Notes: generated from the sequence alone by a model not told the origin. 64,000 nt of DNA from Paenibacillus gallinarum (GCF_014836635.1 NZ_JACSQL010000002.1:310001-374000), one strand, 5' to 3'; numbered from the stretch's first letter, positions 47,911 through 56,126 are shown. Translations and numbers: made by a program.

Positions 47911-48015
47911 GATAATTTAATTATCTGTGATGATTATAAATGATAATCATATTATCGTCAATAAAATGTAAGTTAATTACCATATTTTTTTATTCTAATT
48001 GATAATTTAATTATC
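47911..48015. promoter_or_regulatory. Second operator cluster
   Basis: Three more 15-bp palindromes: GATAATTTAATTATC (47911-47925), GATAATCATATTATC (47942-47956), GATAATTTAATTATC (48001-48015). Centre spacings are 31 and 59 bp, about three and six helical turns. They lie between the Cro-like gene and the excisionase-like gene. Confidence 0.75.
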
Positions 48016-48039
48016 AAATAAAACAAAGGTGGTGTCTAA

Positions 48040-48369
48040 ATGATCCAGTCTAAGGTCGGTTCGGATTTTTTAGAAGCTGTTGTAGAAAGAGTTGCTGAGA
48101 AATTACTACCTCAAATTATTGAAAGTCTTAATTCCAAATTAGTCACTCAAAAGGATATAACGATGGATCCTGAGGAAGTCGCTCGATATATAGGAGTTTC
48201 AAAGGATACTATCTATAAAATGTGTGCGGATGGTTCAATTCCACATTTAAAAGTAGGGGCTGCTAATTCTAGGAAAAAGAAGTATTTATTTAGTTCCTTG
48301 AGCATCGACAAATGGAGAAAGGAACAAGAAGAAGTGAACTACACAAAGAAAGGAACGGTGGTAGTATGA
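48040..48369 (+). CDS. Excisionase-like helix-turn-helix protein
   Basis: 109 residues. The central part has the MerR-like HTH_17 pattern of excisionase-family proteins: MDPEEVARYIGVSKDTIYKM, DGSIPHLKVG, KYLFSSLSIDKWRKEQE. The N-terminal ~45 residues are helical. RBS AAAGGTGGTG. Could direct excision with the integrase or act as an early regulator. Confidence 0.75.
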   Translation: MIQSKVGSDFLEAVVERVAEKLLPQIIESLNSKLVTQKDITMDPEEVARYIGVSKDTIYKMCADGSIPHLKVGAANSRKKKYLFSSLSIDKWRKEQEEVNYTKKGTVVV

Positions 48370-49025
48370 ACAATTTGGTATTTATCGAAAACGGACGAAC
48401 AGTAACTGATAGTTTGACCGTAGCGGAGGTTTTTGGAAAGGAACATAAACACGTTCTTCGGGATATTAGATATTTGGAATGTAGCGAAGAATTTATTGAG
48501 TCCAATTTTGGACTCATTGAATATACAGATCCTAGGAATAGAACACAACAGAAATACATTATTACTCAAGATGGATTTTCGTTTCTTGCAATGGGTTACA
48601 CAGGAAAGGAAGCTGCTCAATTCAAAGAAATGTACATTAATGAATTTAAACGGATGCGTGAAGAACTTAGGAATCAGGTTCCAGTGTTGGATTCTAACGC
48701 AGCTATCGCAATAGCCTTAAGACAAACAGCAGATGTGATGGACAAGCTACCCCAGATCGAAAGCAAGTTAGAAACGATTGGCCGTAAGCTTGAAACTCAA
48801 ATCACTTTAGACAGTGGACAACAACGGAGACTACAGCAAGCGGTAAGTAAAAAGGTTTGTTCCATCGAACCAGACAAAGATGAGCGAGGAGAATTATTCC
48901 GTCAGCTCTACAAGGAAATTAAGGACCGCTGGGAAGTACCGAGTTACAAAGATGTTTTACGTCAGGATCTTCAAGCAGTACTGAACTATGTAGAAGCATG
49001 GCGACCAGTAAGACGAGCTGGATAG
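48366..49025 (+). CDS. Rha-family phage regulatory protein with ORF6C-like C terminus
   Basis: 219 residues from ATG 48366. The N-terminal domain matches Rha (MNNLVFIENGRTVTDSLTVA, FGKEHKHVLRDIRYL, YIITQDGFSFLAMGYTGKEA). The C-terminal part fits ORF6C (GELFRQLYKEIKDRWEVPSY, VLNYVEAWRP). Rha-type proteins are lysogeny-linked and inhibit infection of IHF-deficient hosts in phage P22 relatives. It overlaps the preceding gene by 4 bp. Confidence 0.85.
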   Translation: MNNLVFIENGRTVTDSLTVAEVFGKEHKHVLRDIRYLECSEEFIESNFGLIEYTDPRNRTQQKYIITQDGFSFLAMGYTGKEAAQFKEMYINEFKRMREELRNQVPVLDSNAAIAIALRQTADVMDKLPQIESKLETIGRKLETQITLDSGQQRRLQQAVSKKVCSIEPDKDERGELFRQLYKEIKDRWEVPSYKDVLRQDLQAVLNYVEAWRPVRRAG

Positions 49026-49098
49026 GAGGGAAGGCATTCAGTCGAGCTTTTTGATGAGATGTTTTATTTAACAACTAATTTAGGAGGAATGAAGAAAC

Positions 49099-49509
49099 AT
49101 GAGTAACGAGCTATCGCAAGAAAAGTTAGATTGGATGAACGAAGTAGGAATGAAAGAGTTTGAAGAACCAATGAAGTATTGCTTAGGTGCTAATTATGTT
49201 TACTCGGAGAGATATATAAAGAACACTCCTCTTGCGGTTCTTAAAGAGAATTACGAAAAATCCAAACCGGTAGATACCGAAGAAAATGACTCTGCTGTGG
49301 TTCAAATAAAAAGGTTGTTAGAACAATTCGATAAGGCTGTTAATGAAGTTGTCCAGAGCGTAATCGCTAAATCGGAAACTTACAAAGAAGCTCAAGACTT
49401 ACTCAGAGAGGGTTACTACTCGGAACGCGGGAAACTTGAATCACTGGTATGGACAGAAGCTAAGAACCGACTTACTAAAGGAGCAGAACTTCAAGTAATA
49501 AAAAAGTGA
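49099..49509 (+). CDS. Hypothetical phage protein
   Basis: 136 residues, charged and mostly helical (NEVGMKEFEEPMKYCLGANY; RLLEQFDKAVNEVVQSVIAK). RBS AGGAGGAATG. Early-region gene just before a convergent minus-strand gene. Not recognised. Confidence 0.6.
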   Translation: MSNELSQEKLDWMNEVGMKEFEEPMKYCLGANYVYSERYIKNTPLAVLKENYEKSKPVDTEENDSAVVQIKRLLEQFDKAVNEVVQSVIAKSETYKEAQDLLREGYYSERGKLESLVWTEAKNRLTKGAELQVIKK

Positions 49510-49533
49510 ACCAAGCTGCAACTTGGCTCACTA
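49502..49533 (-). terminator. Terminator of the minus-strand small gene
   Basis: AGTGAACCAAG pairs with CTTGGCTCACT; the run TTTTTT follows on the minus strand only. Confidence 0.75.
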
Positions 49534-49538
49534 GAAAG

Positions 49539-49724
49539 TCATTTGTCCAAATTTTCTATAACATTGGAGAATTCATTAAAGGTGTACCAAACCTGTTTGA
49601 ACATGAAGCGCAAATCTTCTTTCTGTTCATCAGTGAACGAAGAATTTTCAAGACTTGCTTCAAGCTCGTACATTAGGACTTGTTTTGAATTATCAAGAGC
49701 ATTTTTAACTTCGGTTTTTGTCAA
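49539..49724 (-). CDS. Small antisense-oriented phage gene
   Basis: 61 residues from a TTG start at 49724 with an excellent AAGGAGGT 7 bp upstream. The product begins MTKTEVKNALDNSKQVLMYE and is acidic and helical. It is the only minus-strand gene inside the plus-strand early operon and has its own terminator, the pattern of an independently expressed accessory gene. Family not recognised. Confidence 0.6.
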   Translation of the reverse strand: MTKTEVKNALDNSKQVLMYELEASLENSSFTDEQKEDLRFMFKQVWYTFNEFSNVIENLDK

Positions 49725-49794
49725 AGCATTGACCTCCTTCCTAATTCGATAATTCAACAGGAAGGGACAAATTTCCTACAAAGGAGATATAACA

Positions 49795-50025
49795 ATGAAT
49801 CTTGATCTTCAACAATTAAGAAATATTTGCTTGTTTTTTCAACAACTTGAGGAGCGGATGAAAGCAGACTGTTACCACAATATCGCAGTACATGCACGGC
49901 GGCAGTTTCTCAAATACAACGATCGGCTGGAACTATTGAAATACGAGAATCAAATTCAAGAAGCTAACTTTGAAAGGGTGAAGGTAAACAATGTGGTGCC
50001 TTTTAGCGGCATGGTTGCTGTTTAA
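49795..50025 (+). CDS. Hypothetical phage protein
   Basis: 76 residues, helical, with RBS AAAGGAGATATAACA. Sequence MNLDLQQLRNICLFFQQLEE, then basic and aromatic residues. No motif recognised. Confidence 0.55.
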   Translation: MNLDLQQLRNICLFFQQLEERMKADCYHNIAVHARRQFLKYNDRLELLKYENQIQEANFERVKVNNVVPFSGMVAV

Positions 50026-50068
50026 CATATGGTTTCCCTTCTGTATATCCCTTAAAGAAAGGAACTGA
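49991..50068 (+). CDS. Possible 25-residue membrane peptide
   Basis: MWCLLAAWLLFNIWFPFCIS then LKERN. Hydrophobic, overlapping the end of the preceding gene in another frame, with GTGAAGG about 7 bp upstream. Too short to be certain. Confidence 0.25.
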   Translation: MWCLLAAWLLFNIWFPFCISLKERN

Positions 50069-50072
50069 TCTC

Positions 50073-50378
50073 ATGGTAAGTCAAACTCGTAGGAAAGCGC
50101 GAAATGATTTGAATGAACTGTATCGCAAGATGGAGTTGGAGAAAGACCCAAGAAACATCGCGTTTCTAAGAGCGGAGGTGCGGAGGATCAAGAAACAAAA
50201 AATATTACGCAAAGTGAATTGCTGTGACAACGAGAAATGCCAAGAAGCTATCTACGAGGGTCAACAAGTAATTAAGGTCGGATCAGACGGTATCTATTGC
50301 AACATGAGATGTTGGGCTGAATCGATCGGAGCCATAACCATTGAGATGGGGGAGGAACAAACATGCAGCTCCAGGTAA
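50073..50378 (+). CDS. Hypothetical phage protein with possible zinc-binding cysteines
   Basis: 101 residues. The N-terminal half is basic and helical (RRKARNDLNELYRKMELEKD). Cysteines CC..C and later C..C (NCCDNEKCQEA, IYCNMRCWAES) suggest a treble-clef or ribbon. RBS AAAGGAACTGATC. Unrecognised. Confidence 0.55.
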   Translation: MVSQTRRKARNDLNELYRKMELEKDPRNIAFLRAEVRRIKKQKILRKVNCCDNEKCQEAIYEGQQVIKVGSDGIYCNMRCWAESIGAITIEMGEEQTCSSR

Positions 50379-50599
50379 GAATCAAAGCCAGCGATAAAGA
50401 GGAAGACCTTATTGCACTGGAACAGGTAGGTGGGAAACTAAACTTATCTGGACCGAGACCAAAGTTCACCTTTGATAATGAAGCTCAGCGCAATGAATAT
50501 GACAGGGCGCGTCGCAAGTTAAGAGAAACGAAAAACGACTCCAGCTGTGGGGCAGCTGAAGCCATTCACTCTCAAAAAAACAATTTAATTAGGGACTAA
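50363..50599 (+). CDS. Hypothetical phage protein
   Basis: 78 residues, charged, beginning [34 protein letters not shown]. Overlaps the previous gene by 16 bp and precedes ssb. No motif recognised. Confidence 0.55.
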   Translation: MQLQVRIKASDKEEDLIALEQVGGKLNLSGPRPKFTFDNEAQRNEYDRARRKLRETKNDSSCGAAEAIHSQKNNLIRD

Positions 50600-50675
50600 T
50601 ATATCAATATTCATCACAAATGTAAATATGCCTCCATTTTATGGACAAGCATTCAAATATAAGGGGGAAACACAT

Positions 50676-51101
50676 TTGCTTAATCGAGTTATTCTAATCG
50701 GACGTTTAACTAAGGATCCGGAGTTGAGATATACCCCTGCTGGGGTAGCGGTAACACAATTTACTTTAGCTGTGGACCGTCCTTTTACTACTCAAGGTGG
50801 AGAAAGAGAAGCTGATTTCCTACCAGTTGTGACATGGAGACAACTTGCTGAGACATGCGCGAATTACTTACGTAAAGGCAGACTTACGGCGGTTGAAGGC
50901 AGAATCCAGATAAGGAACTACGAAAACAATGATGGCAAACGTGTTTACGTAACAGAGATCATTGCGGATAACGTGCGCTTTTTGGAGAGCGGCAATAACA
51001 GAAATCAAAGCAGTCCCCCTCCTAGTGAGCCAAGCAATAAAGACCCTTTCTCTGGTGATGGAAAGCCAATAGATATCTCAGACGACGATCTACCGTTTTA
51101 A
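50676..51101 (+). CDS. ssb: Single-stranded DNA-binding protein
   Basis: 141 residues from TTG 50676 (AAGGGGGAAACACA upstream), giving the standard N terminus [22 protein letters not shown] fold to about residue 105 ([37 protein letters not shown]). A Pro/Ser-rich linker leads to the acidic tip SDDDLPF that recruits partner proteins. Start of the phage replication genes. Confidence 0.93.
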   Translation: MLNRVILIGRLTKDPELRYTPAGVAVTQFTLAVDRPFTTQGGEREADFLPVVTWRQLAETCANYLRKGRLTAVEGRIQIRNYENNDGKRVYVTEIIADNVRFLESGNNRNQSSPPPSEPSNKDPFSGDGKPIDISDDDLPF

Positions 51102-51113
51102 GGCGGTGTCTCT

Positions 51114-51521
51114 ATGGAGGACCAGACAGCAGCGTATATCAAAGAAATCAAACAGTATAGGGCTATTGCTAAGGAATACGATGACGATAACCCTGGCGGT
51201 ATTGTAAAGAAGATACAGTATCTGACTAAGGCTCATATGCTTATGGGCCGAGTGTCAGCGCACAAAGATGGCGATTACAAGCGGATCTACAATCTTAGAA
51301 AACGAGTGTATGCCGAAGCCAAGCGCGATGCCCTTAAGGGGGATAAAACAAACGCTGCTGAGCTGGCAGTACTTAATCTAAGAGTTGTGGAAGCAGAAGC
51401 ATATGAATCCATGCATCTATGGCGTAATGAGTTTGCTTCTATGACAGAGCATTTACACGAATTGCGTCTTAGGCTGCGTGTCGATCTAAACACATATATA
51501 GGAGGCGGACCGGATGTTTGA
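51114..51521 (+). CDS. Hypothetical phage protein between ssb and the HNH-like gene
   Basis: 135 residues, helical and charged (TAAYIKEIKQYRAIAKEYDD; KRIYNLRKRVYAEAKRDALK). RBS AAGGCGGTG. Overlaps the next gene by 8 bp. No family recognised. Confidence 0.55.
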   Translation: MEDQTAAYIKEIKQYRAIAKEYDDDNPGGIVKKIQYLTKAHMLMGRVSAHKDGDYKRIYNLRKRVYAEAKRDALKGDKTNAAELAVLNLRVVEAEAYESMHLWRNEFASMTEHLHELRLRLRVDLNTYIGGGPDV

Positions 51522-51903
51522 TTTTAGACCAGCACCAAAGGTCCAACACCGTCGCAACAAGCCCAAGAGAGGGCGTCATACGGCAATAACGGATAAATGC
51601 AGTGAAGAAGTAAAACGGAGAGCATCCGAACTTAGCATTGAAGGCTACACAGTCTGTGAGCATTGTGGGTGCAGCATACCGAGAGTTCGTTTCGAACGAG
51701 CTCATTTGATTAACGCAAGCCAGTATGGTGAAGGCGGTCAACCTTGGAATATAGCTCTTCTCTGCGGTCCTAAGACAGAAACAGGTACTTGTCATCAGTG
51801 GGCTGATGAAACAGCAGAGGGCAAGGAATGGAAGCTCCAGAAGCGTGCGGATCTGATTGAATACTACACAACCGGCGAAGGCCGGCAATGGTGGACTAAG
51901 TAG
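51514..51903 (+). CDS. HNH-like zinc protein
   Basis: 129 residues. CEHCG, then FERAHLINASQYGEGG, PWNIALLCG and CHQW give the order of an HNH treble-clef nuclease (two Cys pairs, AH in place of HH, N in WNI). Basic N terminus. RBS AGGAGG. It could be a nicking or recombination nuclease; activity cannot be judged because one catalytic His is not in the usual place. Confidence 0.6.
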   Translation: MFDFRPAPKVQHRRNKPKRGRHTAITDKCSEEVKRRASELSIEGYTVCEHCGCSIPRVRFERAHLINASQYGEGGQPWNIALLCGPKTETGTCHQWADETAEGKEWKLQKRADLIEYYTTGEGRQWWTK

Positions 51904-51911
51904 GTGGTGAC

Positions 51912-52856
51912 ATGGCCGGTAAAGGCTGGATAAAGCTGCATAGAAAAATAAAAGAAAGTTCAATATTCAATGATCACAAGTTGTTCCGTTTATGGATCAT
52001 TTGTCTGACAGAAGCGACTCACAAAGAACGTGATCAAATTGTTGGTAAGAGGACAGTTCATTTAATGCCTGGAGAGTTTGTTACCGGTAGGTTTGATATC
52101 ACTGAATTATATAACCAAGGGCTTAAACCCAAAGAAAAAGTACAAGGAGAAAAAACAGTTTTTCGTTGGCTCGAAACATTAGAATCAGGCGGTTTTCTGA
52201 CCATCAAAAAGACCAACAAATACAGCATTGTAAGTATTGATAACTGGGGGGTTTACCAGTGTGATGACCAACAGAGCGACCATGAAAATGACCAACAAAT
52301 GACCAACAAAAGACCATCAAATGACCAACAAATGACCACAAACAAGAATGTAAAGAATGATGAGAATGAAAAGAATGATAAAGAAGAAGAGAAAGATCCT
52401 TCTTCACCGAAAAGTCTAAGGACTTATTCGGAGGACGATATAAATTATCGACTAGCTAAAAGGTTTCATGAACTTGCTTATCAGAATGCTGTTGAAGCAG
52501 GAACCTCTCATTTAATCAAAACACCTAACTTGCAGAAATGGGCTAACACTTTCAGGTTGATGTTCGAAAGAGACAAGGTGAAAGATGATGAGATCGGAGA
52601 GGTTGTGAAGTTCGCCTTATCAGATACTTTCTACCGAACAATTATTTTCAGCCCTGATAATCTTCGAAAACATTATAAAGCGATCTTAACCAGAATGAAT
52701 ACGGGAGGCGGTGGACGTGGAGAGTTTAGGAAAGGCACTCAAAGAAACACTCCAAAGGATCGAAAGAATGCGAGCCGAAACGAAGAACTCTTCCTCGGAA
52801 GTCCAGGTAACGCAGAAGTCGCAGCAACAGCCGAACTCATTAACAGCTTCGAATGA
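51912..52856 (+). CDS. Phage replication initiation protein (DnaD/RepO-like)
   Basis: 314 residues. The N-terminal ~110 residues form a winged-helix initiator domain typical of phage replication organisers (MAGKGWIKLHRKIKESSIFN, ...EKTVFRWLETLESGGFLTIK). A low-complexity Asp/Gln/Asn/Lys linker (about 118-160) carries the DNA repeats described separately. The C-terminal domain (about 175-265) is helical. The helicase loader gene overlaps its 3' end by 140 bp in another frame, as in many phage initiator-loader pairs. Confidence 0.82.
   Translation: MAGKGWIKLHRKIKESSIFNDHKLFRLWIICLTEATHKERDQIVGKRTVHLMPGEFVTGRFDITELYNQGLKPKEKVQGEKTVFRWLETLESGGFLTIKKTNKYSIVSIDNWGVYQCDDQQSDHENDQQMTNKRPSNDQQMTTNKNVKNDENEKNDKEEEKDPSSPKSLRTYSEDDINYRLAKRFHELAYQNAVEAGTSHLIKTPNLQKWANTFRLMFERDKVKDDEIGEVVKFALSDTFYRTIIFSPDNLRKHYKAILTRMNTGGGGRGEFRKGTQRNTPKDRKNASRNEELFLGSPGNAEVAATAELINSFE
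52264..52340 (+). repeat. Seven GACC iterons inside the initiator gene: candidate phage origin
   Basis: ATGACCAACA-type repeats begin at 52264, 52276, 52288, 52299, 52310, 52321 and 52332, spacing 12, 12, 11, 11, 11, 11 bp. Because 11 is not a multiple of three, the repeats shift reading frame each time, so the repetition is at DNA level. A purine/A-rich stretch (52340-52396) follows, a possible unwinding region. Lambda-type phages keep their origin iterons inside the initiator gene in the same way. Confidence 0.7.
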
Positions 52857-53628
52857 AGGCTGTAGTAAATGCGATTATACCGGAACCATAAATACTTTTC
52901 GGTGGGTCGAAGATGAATCTTACCCGATCCCCCGACAAGTTGTAAGCCTAGAGTTATGTTCATGCGTTAGAGAAAGACAGTTCCTCAAGTTTGATGCAAC
53001 CTCATCATTTACTTTTAAACAGAAGCAGCACACCTTCAGAAATGCAATCATTGACGATTATAATCGAGCACACTTTACCGAAGTGATGGAATTCATTAAA
53101 AATATCGACTCAAACTTAGAGCAGGGTACTTGGATATACATTTTTGGGGATGAGGTTAGAGCCGAAGAAGAAGCAGTCACGGATCCTAAGATTACCGCTT
53201 ATGGTACTGGTAAATCATTTCTTCTGGATTGTATAGCAAACGCCTTATCCCATAGACGTATTCCAGGTCTATACGTGACAGAGGAAGCATTGTACTTGGA
53301 TATCAAGTCAACGTATAGCCGAGGTAGCGAAGAATCGGAAACAGAGGCCCTGGATCGTTACTACAATGTACCGGTTCTGCTGATAGACGACTTGTTCACC
53401 GCTCCTTACAAAGATTGGGCAGAGGGTAAATTGTATAGCATCTTAGATGAGCGTCAGAAGAAAGGGAAAATAACAATCATGACGAGTAACTATGCTACAG
53501 GCCGTATCCGAAACAGATTGCCTGTGAACGGGGCTAAAATTGCCAGTCGAATTGTCGGACAAGCCATTTTGATAGAGATGATCGGTCCTGATCGTCGAGA
53601 AGAGGAAGCCAAAAAACGAAAAATGTGA
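52717..53628 (+). CDS. AAA+ helicase loader (DnaC/DnaI-like)
   Basis: 303 residues from GTG 52717 (GGGAGG 8 bp upstream). An N-terminal zinc region CSKC...CSC is followed by an AAA+ core: Walker A YGTGKS, Walker B VLLIDDL, sensor 1 TIMTSN and Arg finger region ASRI. An insertion of about 15 acidic residues (EVRAEEEAVTDPKI) separates strand 1 (WIYIFG) from the Walker A loop, where loaders usually read GPPGTGK directly. It should load the host replicative helicase at the phage origin. Confidence 0.85.
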   Translation: MESLGKALKETLQRIERMRAETKNSSSEVQVTQKSQQQPNSLTASNEGCSKCDYTGTINTFRWVEDESYPIPRQVVSLELCSCVRERQFLKFDATSSFTFKQKQHTFRNAIIDDYNRAHFTEVMEFIKNIDSNLEQGTWIYIFGDEVRAEEEAVTDPKITAYGTGKSFLLDCIANALSHRRIPGLYVTEEALYLDIKSTYSRGSEESETEALDRYYNVPVLLIDDLFTAPYKDWAEGKLYSILDERQKKGKITIMTSNYATGRIRNRLPVNGAKIASRIVGQAILIEMIGPDRREEEAKKRKM

Positions 53629-53640
53629 GGTGTAACCTAA

Positions 53641-54138
53641 ATGGGTAAAACAACAAGTCAATTTAAACAATGGCAAGAACAGGCACTTAAAAATGGTATC
53701 GGTTATCACACGTTCCGTAATCGAGTCTATAAGAGTAATTGGTCTATGGAAGCAGCAGCCACTATTCCACCGGGGGAAAGAAAAGCTAATTTCAAAGCAA
53801 TTGATGATTACGATCTTATGGAAAAGAACTTTGATCTGTTCCTTCAAAAAGGTATAGAGGAACAAGCATGGGAGAAACAACAAGAAAGAAAAGCCCCAGT
53901 CCCCCGAGAGTGGAAACTTCAGGACCTGGTGTACTTGGTGAAGTATCTTCACGTTGATGGTTTAGGAGGAATGGCCTTCCACTTCACACGTAGAGTTAAG
54001 GAAATCAGGGATAAAGTTAATGAGTTACAACAAAACGGCGACTGGGATCTATACGCGGGTCTTTCTGATGAAGAGTATGAAAAAATCATTCTATCCAAGG
54101 AGCGGAAAAGCCGTGCTAAACAACTTATCGGTTGCTGA
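53641..54138 (+). CDS. Hypothetical phage protein
   Basis: 165 residues, basic and acidic clusters, with GIGYHTFRNRVYKSNWSMEA suggesting a helix-turn-helix near residues 20-40. RBS GAGGTG. Directly downstream of the helicase loader. Family not recognised. Confidence 0.55.
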   Translation: MGKTTSQFKQWQEQALKNGIGYHTFRNRVYKSNWSMEAAATIPPGERKANFKAIDDYDLMEKNFDLFLQKGIEEQAWEKQQERKAPVPREWKLQDLVYLVKYLHVDGLGGMAFHFTRRVKEIRDKVNELQQNGDWDLYAGLSDEEYEKIILSKERKSRAKQLIGC

Positions 54139-54259
54139 ACTTGAAGAGATTGCTGCGGATGAACTCTTGGATTATGACATTCGTATAGAAGCAACTAAGG
54201 AACTAATGCAAAGGGGGAGGAACAACGGTGGTCCAAATAAGACAATTTGCAAGAAATGA
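54113..54259 (+). CDS. Small phage protein (48 aa)
   Basis: GTG 54113 with AAGGAG upstream. MLNNLSVAELEEIAADELLD then YDIRIEATKELMQRGRNN: two helices in a SAP- or HTH-like pattern. Overlaps both neighbours in other frames, typical for dense phage operons. Confidence 0.5.
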   Translation: MLNNLSVAELEEIAADELLDYDIRIEATKELMQRGRNNGGPNKTICKK

Positions 54260-54503
54260 ACACTTCTTTAAACAACGTAATAACATCTATCTTGCTTGTG
54301 AGGAAATGGACTTCACATGGAATGAGAAAGAAATCAAACAAGTCGAAATAATGTGGAACAAAGGTGTAGAAGTGCATTCTATCGCAACTGAAATGAAGCG
54401 TGATCCGGACGAGGTTGTCATTTTAATCATTGATCGGGCTAAGAAAGGATGTATTGGCAATCGACCTGGAGGATTAATCGGAACAGAGGTGTTGCAGAAA
54501 TGA
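54228..54503 (+). CDS. Small phage protein, possible HTH
   Basis: 91 residues from GTG 54228 (GGGGGAGG upstream). The part WNEKEIKQVEIMWNKGVEVH SIATEMKRDPDEV-type region (read in two pieces) resembles a sigma-like or Myb-like helix-turn-helix. Its stop overlaps the recU start (ATGA). Confidence 0.55.
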   Translation: MVQIRQFARNEHFFKQRNNIYLACEEMDFTWNEKEIKQVEIMWNKGVEVHSIATEMKRDPDEVVILIIDRAKKGCIGNRPGGLIGTEVLQK

Positions 54504-55075
54504 GTACAGCTAATCGCGGTATGGCCTTTGAAAGATTACTGGACTATTCCAACCAAATGTATGAATCAAAAGGAATCGCGGTCATAAACAAGCGACCTAC
54601 TCCAGTCAAAGTGATTAGAAAAACTTACGGTAAAGTTACTGAAGGTTATTTTGAAAAGTCGTCAACTGTTGACTATGACGGAGTATATGAGGGTAGAGCG
54701 GTTATGTTCGAAGCTAAGTCAACAAATGAAAAACTGCGTTTTGATTTATCAAATCTTCACAGCCATCAGTACGATTACCTAAAGAAATGTCATCAGGCTG
54801 GCGGAATCGCCTTTCTTATGGTCGATTTTAGACAACAGCGGAAAATATACCTCCTTCCTTTCCTAACGCTTAAAAGCTATGTAGAATCCTCTAAAAAAGG
54901 TGGCAGAAAAAGTATTCGAATTGAAGACTTCGACGTTCACGCATATGAAGTTTCGAGTGGTAGAGTTCCGGTAGATTATCTCAAGGTAATCGACAATATA
55001 TGGTTCACAAAGGAAGCAATTGATGCTTTCCAGGATACCGTACTGCCTTTTAACCAAACACCAGTTCTTAAATAG
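54500..55075 (+). CDS. recU: Holliday junction resolvase RecU
   Basis: 191 residues from ATG 54500. RecU signature segments: NRGMAFERLLDYSN, the metal-binding STVDYDGVY and FEAKST (D, E, K of the nuclease core), and HQYDYLKKCHQAGGIAFLMV. It cuts four-way junctions during recombination; phage copies process replication or recombination intermediates before packaging. Confidence 0.9.
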   Translation: MSTANRGMAFERLLDYSNQMYESKGIAVINKRPTPVKVIRKTYGKVTEGYFEKSSTVDYDGVYEGRAVMFEAKSTNEKLRFDLSNLHSHQYDYLKKCHQAGGIAFLMVDFRQQRKIYLLPFLTLKSYVESSKKGGRKSIRIEDFDVHAYEVSSGRVPVDYLKVIDNIWFTKEAIDAFQDTVLPFNQTPVLK

Positions 55076-55086
55076 GGGGATTTAAA

Positions 55087-55476
55087 TTGGATTCAAGAGA
55101 AAAAAGCAGGTTGTTTCAGCGAGTTAAATCTTTATCAGTAGAAAACTTTTTCAATTATTTAAATGGTCAGCAAACACAGGCCTATGGGCTGGGCATTACA
55201 CATATGGAACAGGCTATGAGCTGTCATCAACGTATTAGCCGGCCAATGATCGAACAGGTCCTGAAGAAGGCAGAACAAATCCGGATTGAATGGGATGGAA
55301 TCGAGGAAGTAACAATCGAATCAGCTGCTATCGGACAATACCGAACTCCAGAAGAAATGATGTTAAATATGAGCCCAACGGAAGCGGCCATATACAAGTT
55401 AGAAAGTGATTCTTATGTAGAGATCGGCGGGAAGACGTTTTATGTGAAACCAGTTGAATTGGGGGAGACAGTATGA
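55087..55476 (+). CDS. Hypothetical phage protein
   Basis: 129 residues from TTG 55087 (GGGGGA upstream). Reads MDSREKSRLFQRVKSLSVEN...; no membrane segment or Cys motif. Overlaps the dUTPase gene by 4 bp. Confidence 0.55.
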   Translation: MDSREKSRLFQRVKSLSVENFFNYLNGQQTQAYGLGITHMEQAMSCHQRISRPMIEQVLKKAEQIRIEWDGIEEVTIESAAIGQYRTPEEMMLNMSPTEAAIYKLESDSYVEIGGKTFYVKPVELGETV

Positions 55477-56099
55477 ATATCAGTAAGTTATTTGAAATGC
55501 AACGGGTACTAGATGAGCGGATTGTAAAGGAAAAAGGATTAGAAGGACAGGATATGTTGCCACAAAAGATACTGGCTCTTCAAGTTGAACTTGGCGAATG
55601 TGCAAACGAGTGGCGAGGATTCAAGTTCTGGAGTGTTGAATGGGAGCCGCGGACATCAAAACACACCGAGTGTAAAAAATGCTATGAGGGCTATGTGATA
55701 ACAAAGGATACACGTAAGAAACTAACAATTTCTAATGAAAAATGTCCGCATTGTATGGGAAAAGGTTATCGAAAATCAAACCCGCTCCTTGAAGAATACA
55801 TCGACTGCTTACACTTCATTTTATCAATTGGGATTAGTTTAGATTACCTCGACAGCGTACCAGCTCTTAATCGCAATATATACACTTTTAAATATGAAAC
55901 GGTAACTAAACAATTCACTAAGATATTTGCGCTTGTTGGGAAATTCGGATGCTGGGAGCAACTTGGTTCAAATTACTTGAGAATTGTCATGTTGTTCGGG
56001 GGTCTTGGTGAAATGCTCGGCTTTACATGGGAACAAATCGAAGAAGCCTATCTTGCAAAGAATCAAGTCAATCATGAACGTCAATCGACCGGCTATTAA
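55473..56099 (+). CDS. Dimeric dUTPase with zinc-ribbon insert
   Basis: 208 residues. All-alpha dUTPase/MazG-type core: QKILALQVELGECANEWRGF (first metal motif ExxE) and LLEEYIDCLHFILSIGISLD (ExxD), with a C-terminal EQIEEAYLAKNQVNHERQ. Between the two halves, residues of about 65-105 insert a ribbon with CKKC and CPHC, which ordinary dimeric dUTPases lack. It would keep dUTP out of phage DNA, consistent with ung in the host. Confidence 0.82.
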   Translation: MNISKLFEMQRVLDERIVKEKGLEGQDMLPQKILALQVELGECANEWRGFKFWSVEWEPRTSKHTECKKCYEGYVITKDTRKKLTISNEKCPHCMGKGYRKSNPLLEEYIDCLHFILSIGISLDYLDSVPALNRNIYTFKYETVTKQFTKIFALVGKFGCWEQLGSNYLRIVMLFGGLGEMLGFTWEQIEEAYLAKNQVNHERQSTGY

Positions 56100-56126
56100 G
56101 ATACAGCCTAAAAGGAGTGCTGGACT

